From Streptomyces longispororuber (GTDB lineage Bacteria > Actinomycetota > Actinomycetes > Streptomycetales > Streptomycetaceae), in the NCBI RefSeq assembly GCF_024448165.1, contig NZ_JAMOLN010000056.1:1-46234 (forward strand): a stretch of 46,234 bases of DNA. Reading direction: 5' to 3'. The position numbers and the translations under genes are program-made. The first letter of the stretch is position 1, and each line of letters starts with the position of its first letter. Below are positions 40,100 to 46,234 of this stretch, one piece after another. Under the pieces are notes generated by a model. It was not told the DNA's origin and made no database searches. It saw only the letters and a program-made list of their open reading frames with translations.

Positions 40100-43038
40100 T
40101 GAACAAGACTTCCCGGAGAGGCCTGCGCCTCGCATCCGCCCTGGTGGCGGCGGGCCTCGCGCTCAGCGCGGCCCCGGCTGTCGCCGTCGCCGCTGACCAC
40201 GACAGCGGCGTGCTCTCCCTCACGGACGCCCAGGCCAAGAAGCTCAGCGAGCGCCTCCAGCCCGACGTGTACGGCGAAGCCGCCGCGGCGGACGACTCGT
40301 CCGGTTCCGCAGCCGACACGGGCACGGTCACCGACTCGGTCGCAGGCTCGGGTCCGGGCCTCATGGGTACCGCGGCCGCGGCCGCGGGCACCGATGCCCT
40401 CCCGGCCCCGACGGTCACCGCCACGGGCTCCTCCGAGGGCGCGACCGGCATGGCCGCCACCACCCCCGTCGCGGGCACCGACGGCGACTACTTCACCGTG
40501 CACGCCGGCGGGAACATCTCCCGGCGCTCCGCGGACGGCAAGGAGACGTGGAAGCGGGACAACACCTCCTACTTCAAAGAGTGGGACATCCCCGTCCTCA
40601 CCCCGCGTTACAACAAGGACCCGTACCCGGCCAAGGTCGTCATGGGCTTCAACGTGGTCACCCCCTTCTCGCCGACGTCCGACGAGGGCTACGACACCGG
40701 TGACCTGACCGGTGACGGCGTACCGGACCTGGTGTTCACCGCCGACGTGGGCACCTACCCCTACCGGCCGTTCAACCACACCGGCAGCACCTTGCACACC
40801 GGCACGTTCGTGACCGTCCTCGACGGCGCCTCGGGCAGGACGCTGTGGACCAAGCTGTACGCGGGCGCGTACCAGATCAAGCTCGTCGGCAAGACGCTGC
40901 TGGTCGCGGACACGCCGTACTACAACACCTCCGCGTCCAGCAGCTCGACCTCCACGCTGACCGGCATCCGCTTCGACCACGCCGACGGCAAGCTGACCGA
41001 GGCGAGCTCGTGGACGTACGACACGGGCCTGTTCACGGGCGCCGCCTGGTCGGGCCTGGAGCCGCTGGGCGGCGGCCTGGTCGCGGCCTCCTGGAACAAG
41101 CGCAAGACCTCCGCCACCGACACCACGGCCGGTCACACCCTGGTCCTGGACACGGCCGACGGCAGCGTCAAGTGGCAGTCCACGAACCAGCTCTACTCGC
41201 GCCAGCTCCACCTGGACGCCTCCCGCAAGCGGCTTGTCGCGCTGGAGATGTCCGACGTGAACGACGCCGTCGGGTACGAGATCGTCGGCTACGACCTCGC
41301 CGACGGCAAGCGCACCACCCTGGACCAGCGGACCAACGTCTTCGCCATGGACCTGGAAGTCGGCGACATCCAGGGCGACGCGAAGCCGGAGTACGCGGTC
41401 AGCGAGGACACGCTCGACGAGAACATGTGGGTGAACGCCAACACGGTCCGGGCACTCAACGGCTCCGACGCCTCCGTGCTGTGGCAGCGCACCGTCAAGC
41501 GCGACGCCGACAACTCCCAGGACGGTGCGACTGCCTGGAACCTGACGGCGGTCGACGGCAGCCTCGTCGCCAACTACAAGGACGACCAGGACTTCAACTA
41601 CGCGGTCAACAGCCACGGGGGCAGGTTCGCCCGGATCTCCGTGCTCAAGGGCAGCGACGGCACGGTGAGGTGGGAAAAGCGCGGCATGGTCGCCTCGCAG
41701 GCCTGGTCCCAGCCGTTCGCCCAGGGCAAGAGCCGGCTCCTGCGCACCGTGGACACGGACCAGAACATCCACGTATACAAGCTCGACAGCGGCAAGCAAG
41801 ACTCCCTCACGCCCATCCAGTCCCAGCTGTGGTCGGCCGTCCTGATGGACGTCAACGGCGACGGCAAGAAGGACATCGTGGCCGGCGGCCAGTCCCAGGG
41901 CCTCTTCGCCTTCGACGGCCCGTCGATGACGGCCGGCAGGACGAAGCTGCTCTGGAAGACCACCGTCCCCGGCCAGATCCACAAGATCGTCAAGGCCGAT
42001 CTCGACGGCAAGGGCACCGACGAGCTCGTCGTCGCGGCCGACAACGCGACGGCCGTCGTCGACGCCACCACCGGCAAGGTCCGCACGACGATCGACGGCA
42101 AGGGCCAGTTCGTGTGGTCGCTCGCCACCGGTGACCTCAACCACGACGGCAAGGACGAGATCCTCGTCCCCACGGACAAGATCCGCGCCTACGACGGCCG
42201 CGGCCGCCAGAAGTGGGCGTACACCGCCCCGGCGGCGAACACCGTCTTCGGTGACGTCAGCATCGTCGACGGTCAGGTCTACGGCCAGTACGGCAGCCGC
42301 GACGCGTTCGCGTACGACCACTCGGACCCGAACGCGAGCTCCCCCTGCGGCCGGCCGGCCGGAGCCGTCGCCGTGCACGGCAGCGACGGCAAGGCCGTCT
42401 GGGCGGACACGGACCCGAAGCCCGTGGGCACGGTGGTGCTCTGCGCCACCGCGATGCGGGGCGCCGCCTTCGCCTCGAAGGAGATCCCCTACGCGGACGG
42501 CCACGCGGTCGCCGACACCTGGTACATCCGGGACAGCAAGGGCGGTCTGACCGCGGTCACCGAGATCCGTGACGGCCGTACCGGCAAGGTGCTGCACTCC
42601 GCCAACACCGGCGGCCCCTGGACCCTGGGCAACTGGTTCACCGGTCCCGACGGCCTCTACATGGTGGGCACCAACCAGATCATCCTGTTCGGTGCCGATG
42701 GTGAGGACCACCGTGTGAGCGGCAGCGGCGTCTTCCAAACCGGCGGCTTCCTCACCGGCCCGAACGGCGTGCGCTACCTGGTCGGTGCCGGTCAGACCGG
42801 CTTCGACCTGCTGGACCCGGCCGGGGTGAGGACGGGCACCCTCTCCCGGCTCGCGTCCGGCAACATCTACGGCGGCCGCGAGTACGTCTCCGGTGACCTC
42901 AACGGCGACGGCACGGACGAGATCGTCTCGCTCAACTTCGACGACGTCGGCATCTACCGGATGGCGGAGCTCCAAGAGGGCGGCTACTCCTCGCCGTACA
43001 CCGCGGTCCGCCAGCTCACGGTGTTCACCGTGTCCTGA
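40099..43038 (+). CDS. Secreted FG-GAP/VCBS repeat beta-propeller protein, unit 2
   Basis: Protein of 979 residues, homologous over its length to the 34352 product but more diverged than the proteases are from each other. Signal peptide: MNKTSRRGLRLASALVAAGLALSAAPAVAVAAD. FG-GAP type loops: DLTGDGVPD, DVNGDGKKD, DLDGKGTDE, DLNHDGKDE and DLNGDGTDE; further blades include LDGASGRTLW and DGRTGKVLH. ATG 40099 overlaps the protease stop (TGATG); a GTG one codon earlier is also in frame. It likely folds as a calcium-stabilised propeller outside the cell, in partnership with the preceding protease (inferred from coupling). A hairpin terminator follows at 43063-43091. Confidence 0.9.
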   Translation: MNKTSRRGLRLASALVAAGLALSAAPAVAVAADHDSGVLSLTDAQAKKLSERLQPDVYGEAAAADDSSGSAADTGTVTDSVAGSGPGLMGTAAAAAGTDALPAPTVTATGSSEGATGMAATTPVAGTDGDYFTVHAGGNISRRSADGKETWKRDNTSYFKEWDIPVLTPRYNKDPYPAKVVMGFNVVTPFSPTSDEGYDTGDLTGDGVPDLVFTADVGTYPYRPFNHTGSTLHTGTFVTVLDGASGRTLWTKLYAGAYQIKLVGKTLLVADTPYYNTSASSSSTSTLTGIRFDHADGKLTEASSWTYDTGLFTGAAWSGLEPLGGGLVAASWNKRKTSATDTTAGHTLVLDTADGSVKWQSTNQLYSRQLHLDASRKRLVALEMSDVNDAVGYEIVGYDLADGKRTTLDQRTNVFAMDLEVGDIQGDAKPEYAVSEDTLDENMWVNANTVRALNGSDASVLWQRTVKRDADNSQDGATAWNLTAVDGSLVANYKDDQDFNYAVNSHGGRFARISVLKGSDGTVRWEKRGMVASQAWSQPFAQGKSRLLRTVDTDQNIHVYKLDSGKQDSLTPIQSQLWSAVLMDVNGDGKKDIVAGGQSQGLFAFDGPSMTAGRTKLLWKTTVPGQIHKIVKADLDGKGTDELVVAADNATAVVDATTGKVRTTIDGKGQFVWSLATGDLNHDGKDEILVPTDKIRAYDGRGRQKWAYTAPAANTVFGDVSIVDGQVYGQYGSRDAFAYDHSDPNASSPCGRPAGAVAVHGSDGKAVWADTDPKPVGTVVLCATAMRGAAFASKEIPYADGHAVADTWYIRDSKGGLTAVTEIRDGRTGKVLHSANTGGPWTLGNWFTGPDGLYMVGTNQIILFGADGEDHRVSGSGVFQTGGFLTGPNGVRYLVGAGQTGFDLLDPAGVRTGTLSRLASGNIYGGREYVSGDLNGDGTDEIVSLNFDDVGIYRMAELQEGGYSSPYTAVRQLTVFTVS

Positions 43039-43062
43039 CGGCCGGACCCGAACGTCCCTCAT

Positions 43063-43091
43063 GAACCCCCTGGGCCTCGCCCAGGGGGTTC
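43063..43091 (+). terminator. Terminator of unit 2
   Basis: GAACCCCCTGGGC (43063-43075) and GCCCAGGGGGTTC (43079-43091) form a perfect 13-bp stem with a CTC loop, 24 bases after the stop. Nearly the same sequence as the unit 1 terminator. Confidence 0.95.
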
Positions 43092-43120
43092 TCAGAATGC
43101 TCGGTTACAGTTGCGCCCTC

Positions 43121-46100
43121 ATGAACGCGCAGCAGACGGACCGCACTATTCCAGCCACCCCGCTGCTGCGATTGCACCTTTTCGGCGGCTTCGCGACAAC
43201 TTGCGACAACGGCCCGGCGCCCGCCGAACGCTGGACGCGGCCCAGCGCCCGGACCCTGGTCAAGCTGCTCGCCGTCGTGCCCGACCACCAGCTCCACCGC
43301 GAGCAGGCCATGGACATCTGCTGGCCGGACGCCGACCAGCAGTCGGCGACCGGTTCGTTGCGGGTCGCCCTGCACGCCGCGCGGCGCGCGCTGGAACCCG
43401 AACTCGCGCCGCGCGCCAGCTCCTCGTACCTGATATCCGACGGCGCGCTGCTGCGGCTCGATCCGGCCACGGTACGGATCGACGCCGACGAGGCCGAGGC
43501 GGCGGCGCGGGCCGCCCTCGACTCCGGGGCACGGGGCGAACTCGCCGCCGCCCTTGATCTGTTCACCGGGGATCTGCTCCCCGAGGACCGCTACGCGAGC
43601 TGGGCCCAGGCCCGGCGCGGGCAGCTGGCCTCCCTGCGCGAGGAGGTGCAGCTCGCGCTCGCCGCCGCACACATGGCGCAGGGGGCCCTCACCGAGGCGG
43701 CCGCCGCGGCCGAGCTGGTGCTCGCGGACAGTCCCGCAGAGGAGGCCGCCCACCGGATCCTCATGGAGGCGTATCTGGGGCAGGGGCTGCGGCGGCTCGC
43801 GGTGCGCCAGTACCACCTGTGCCGGGAAGCACTCGACTCCGAGTTGGGGGTGCGCCCCGGGCCCGACACCGAGCGGCTGCACCGGCTCGCGCTGACCGAC
43901 TCCCCCTCCCCCGCTCTGACAGCACCCTCGCTGCCCGCCCCGCTGCGGGCGCCGACGGAGGGTCCGCTGCGCGGCCGTGACAACGTTCTCCGGCGGCTGC
44001 TCACCGCCGACCGACCGCCGGTCACCCTGCTCACCGGTGAGGCCGGAGTCGGCAAGACGACCCTCGCCGCCGAGGTGGCGCGGCGGGCCGCAGCGACCGG
44101 GACCGCCGTGCTGTGGGGCGGCGGGCACGACGCCGAGGGGCACACGCCGTACGGGGCGTTCGCCGAGGCCCTCGACGGCTGGCTCGCCGAGTGGGATGCC
44201 GGGGAGCGGGCCGGGGTGGGCGCCGAGTATCCCGAACTGGCCGCGTTCCTACCGTCGTTGGGGCGGGTCAGGACGGACGGCGAGCGCTCCCCCGAGGAGG
44301 AGCGGGACCGGCTGTTCCGGGCTGCCGGCTCGCTGCTCGGTGAACTCGCCGCCACCCGGCCCGTGTTGGTCGTCCTCGACGATCTGCACGCCGCCGACGA
44401 GGGCTCGTTCCAGCTGCTGAGCCATCTGGCGCGGCGGGTCGCGGGCGACGGCACACCGCTCCGGTTCCTCGTGACGTACCGGGGCGAGGAGGTCCCGGAG
44501 GGCGACCCGCGCCGCTCGGCGCTCGTCGCGCTGCGGCGCGCGCGCCTGTCCGTGAGCGAGGACGTGGGGCGGCTCGACCGGGAAGCCTGTCTCGCCGTGG
44601 TGCGCGACGTCGGCGTCCCGGCGCAGCGCCTCGACCGCGTCTGGGAACTCTCCCTCGGCAACCCGCTCTTCGCGCTCGAACTCGCCCGGGGGCCCATCTC
44701 GGACGAAGCGCCCGACGGCGTACGGCAGTTGGTGGGCGAGCGGCTCGGGCGGCTCGACCGCGACACGCGGCGGGTCGTCGAGGCCCTCGCCGTCGTGGGC
44801 GGCGAGGTCGCACTGAGCGAGCTGCTCGACGTCGCCGAGCACGGTCTTCGACCGCCCCTGGACGCGGTGGCCGCTCTGGAGGACGCGATCGGCGCCGCGC
44901 TCGTCGAGGAGCGGCAGGTCGTGGTCGCGGGCCGGGCCGAGGCGGGGCTCGCCTTCCGGCACCCGCTCGTCCGCCTCACCTGCTACGAACAGCTCACGGC
45001 CGTCCGGCGTCGGCACCTGCACGCCGCCTTCGCGCGGACCGTGCTGCGCCGCCGCCCGGACGCCGTCGACACCCTCGCCTCGCACTTCGCCCGCGCCGAC
45101 GATCCGCGCGCGGCCGAGTATCTGCACCGGGCCGCCGAACGCGCCGCGGCCGTCTACGCCAACGACACCGCCGACCGCTACTACCGCGACCTCGTCGCCC
45201 GGCTCGACGTGGACGCGGCCCGGGCCCGGCTCGCCCACGCTCAAGTCCTGCGCCGCATGGGCCACTTCGGGCAGGCGGCCGACGTGCTGCGGCTCGCGCT
45301 CGCCGAGTTCGTGCGGCGCGGCGACCACGACGACACCGTGCTCGCGGCGGCCCGGCTCGCCGAGACGCTCGTCAAGGCCGAGAATCCGGCGGCGGGTCTC
45401 GCGCTGCTGCACGAGCACCCGCCCACCGGCGACACCGGGCCCGAACCGACCGCCTCCCACCACCTCGCCCGGTGCGTGGCGCTCGGCGTCCAGGGCGGGT
45501 ACGAGGCCGGGTACGAGGCGGCAGGGCAGGCCCTGGCCGCCGCGCTGCTGGTGCCCGGTCTCACCGGCCAGGGGCTGCTCGCCCGCTGCCACGCGGGGCA
45601 GGCCACCAACCTGGCGCTCGCCGGGCGGTTCCGCGAGGCCAGGGAGGCCGCGGATCTGGCGCTCGCGCCCGCCGAGGCGTACGGGGACTCGGCGCTGCTC
45701 GGCTCGGTGCTCTCCGTACTGCGCGAGAACGCGCGCCGCGAGGGGCGGCTGCGCGAGGCCGTCGACACGGGGCGGCGCGCCCTCGGTCTCGCCGAGGAGT
45801 CGGGCGATCCGACCGCCGCCGCGTTCGAGCGGGCCAATCTGGCCGAACTGCGGCTGCTGCTGTGCGAGTTCGACGAGGCACGGGAGCTGGCGGAGGCGGC
45901 CGTCGCGGGCGTGGAGGCGGGCGACGCGTGGTCGCTGCCGTACGCGCTCGCGGCGCTGGCCCGGGTACGGATGCGGGACGGGGCGGCCGGGCGGGCCGAG
46001 CCGCTGCTCGACCGGGCGGAGCGGCTGGCCGGGGCGGACCGGCAGGCCCACTTCGAGGTGCGCACCGCCCGCGCCGAACTCGCCCTGCTCCAGGAGCGGC

Positions 46101-46234
46101 CCGAGCGGGTCGTGGCGCTGCTGCCCGAGGAGGAGGCGCCGGTGCTCGCCGCGTGGGCCGAACTCCACGCCGGGCGGCGGGAGTCGGCCCGGGCGATCGC
46201 CGTGGCGGAGGTCGAGCGGGCGGAGGGGGCCGGG
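43121..46234 (+). CDS. SARP-type regulator with BTAD and AAA-ATPase domains (3' end cut by window)
   Basis: Open for 1038 codons from ATG 43121 to the window edge without a stop. N-terminal OmpR-like winged helix about 16-100 (LRLHLFGGFATT, WTRPSARTLVKLLAVVPDHQLHREQAMDICWPDAD), bacterial transcriptional activation domain with helical repeats about 105-250 (DLLPEDRYASWAQARRGQLASLREEVQ), then an NTPase with Walker A GEAGVGKT (306-313) and Walker B LVVLDDLHAAD. From about 600 on it is TPR-like (AAALLVPGLTGQGLLARCHAGQATNLALAG). This is the layout of the large actinobacterial SARP regulators. No Shine-Dalgarno sequence of note; the upstream gap of 82 bases contains the unit 2 terminator. Its neighbours are the duplicated protease units with SARP-style promoters; no antibiotic cluster is seen. 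Confidence 0.92.
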   Translation, partial: MNAQQTDRTIPATPLLRLHLFGGFATTCDNGPAPAERWTRPSARTLVKLLAVVPDHQLHREQAMDICWPDADQQSATGSLRVALHAARRALEPELAPRASSSYLISDGALLRLDPATVRIDADEAEAAARAALDSGARGELAAALDLFTGDLLPEDRYASWAQARRGQLASLREEVQLALAAAHMAQGALTEAAAAAELVLADSPAEEAAHRILMEAYLGQGLRRLAVRQYHLCREALDSELGVRPGPDTERLHRLALTDSPSPALTAPSLPAPLRAPTEGPLRGRDNVLRRLLTADRPPVTLLTGEAGVGKTTLAAEVARRAAATGTAVLWGGGHDAEGHTPYGAFAEALDGWLAEWDAGERAGVGAEYPELAAFLPSLGRVRTDGERSPEEERDRLFRAAGSLLGELAATRPVLVVLDDLHAADEGSFQLLSHLARRVAGDGTPLRFLVTYRGEEVPEGDPRRSALVALRRARLSVSEDVGRLDREACLAVVRDVGVPAQRLDRVWELSLGNPLFALELARGPISDEAPDGVRQLVGERLGRLDRDTRRVVEALAVVGGEVALSELLDVAEHGLRPPLDAVAALEDAIGAALVEERQVVVAGRAEAGLAFRHPLVRLTCYEQLTAVRRRHLHAAFARTVLRRRPDAVDTLASHFARADDPRAAEYLHRAAERAAAVYANDTADRYYRDLVARLDVDAARARLAHAQVLRRMGHFGQAADVLRLALAEFVRRGDHDDTVLAAARLAETLVKAENPAAGLALLHEHPPTGDTGPEPTASHHLARCVALGVQGGYEAGYEAAGQALAAALLVPGLTGQGLLARCHAGQATNLALAGRFREAREAADLALAPAEAYGDSALLGSVLSVLRENARREGRLREAVDTGRRALGLAEESGDPTAAAFERANLAELRLLLCEFDEARELAEAAVAGVEAGDAWSLPYALAALARVRMRDGAAGRAEPLLDRAERLAGADRQAHFEVRTARAELALLQERPERVVALLPEEEAPVLAAWAELHAGRRESARAIAVAEVERAEGAG

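Noticed and set aside
39883..43062. A 1059-codon open frame on the minus strand opposite the unit 2 genes, and similar long frames opposite other genes (34292-37333, 37385-39274, 31722-33899, 44249-46168, 24295-26991, 12058-14607).
   Set aside because: High G+C keeps the opposite-strand frames free of stops. They have Arg/Gly/Val-rich low-complexity translations, no domains and no ribosome-binding sites, and lie over clear genes.
43121..46234. SARP-type regulator taken as the edge of an antibiotic biosynthetic cluster.
   Set aside because: No biosynthetic core gene lies in the window; sequence beyond the edge is not available, so this is open rather than supported.
1..46234. CRISPR arrays, tRNA or rRNA genes, riboswitches, insertion sequences.
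   Set aside because: No regularly spaced repeats with unique spacers, no cloverleaf or CCA-tailed sequence, no transposase frame and no known riboswitch consensus was recognised by eye. Small RNAs cannot be excluded.

Overview
High G+C, dense, short intergenic spaces, GTG starts, leaderless-looking promoters and the families present (SARP/BTAD regulator, MHS transporters, many TetR-type acyl-CoA regulators, twin-arginine/Sec-secreted enzymes) point to a Streptomyces or close relative. The assignment rests on protein-family recognition and composition only. No rRNA, tRNA, CRISPR array, insertion sequence or prophage gene was seen.

Left part (1-9140): acyl-CoA catabolism. A partial quinone-oxidoreductase-like gene (minus) is divergent from a kinase-fold phosphotransferase/acyl-CoA dehydrogenase pair. 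A LysR gene meets a minus-strand operon (SDR, acyl-CoA ligase, TetR) tail to tail. A GH171/DUF1343 exported hydrolase follows. Near-identical 20-bp palindromes (CATACCGACTGGTCGGCATG type) lie upstream of the phosphotransferase, the SDR operon and a distant MHS transporter (27085-28446), which suggests one TetR regulon.

Middle (9230-28446): an MHS transporter, an alpha/beta-hydrolase whose start codon lies in a 14-bp inverted repeat, a large exported penicillin-acylase-like enzyme, a zinc-ribbon protein, an Imm49-like protein with an unusual N-terminal half, a BKACE enzyme, an RNA ligase of the Deinococcus Rnl (DRB0094) type, SoxR, a MaoC hydratase and a TetR gene that share an operator-like motif, YiaA-like protein, acyl-CoA dehydrogenase with divergent TetR, an ArsR-type regulator, a DMT exporter, a urea-transporter homologue and a second MHS transporter. 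A 20-bp operator between the second dehydrogenase and its TetR gene recurs (16/20) in front of the aldehyde/alcohol dehydrogenase operon 8 kb away.

Right part (28562-46234): the most striking region. A two-gene unit (secreted S8 subtilase, then a secreted FG-GAP propeller protein, joined by a TGATG overlap) is present twice in tandem, each copy with its own promoter and its own hairpin terminator. Both unit promoters, and that of a small secreted 119-residue protein, carry exact 11-bp-spaced direct repeats (CAGTAA-n5-CAGTAA) 11 bp upstream of a TAnCGT -10 box, an architecture used by SARP regulators; a large BTAD/AAA-ATPase SARP-type regulator gene lies directly downstream. The reading that this regulator controls a secreted protease/propeller regulon is inference.
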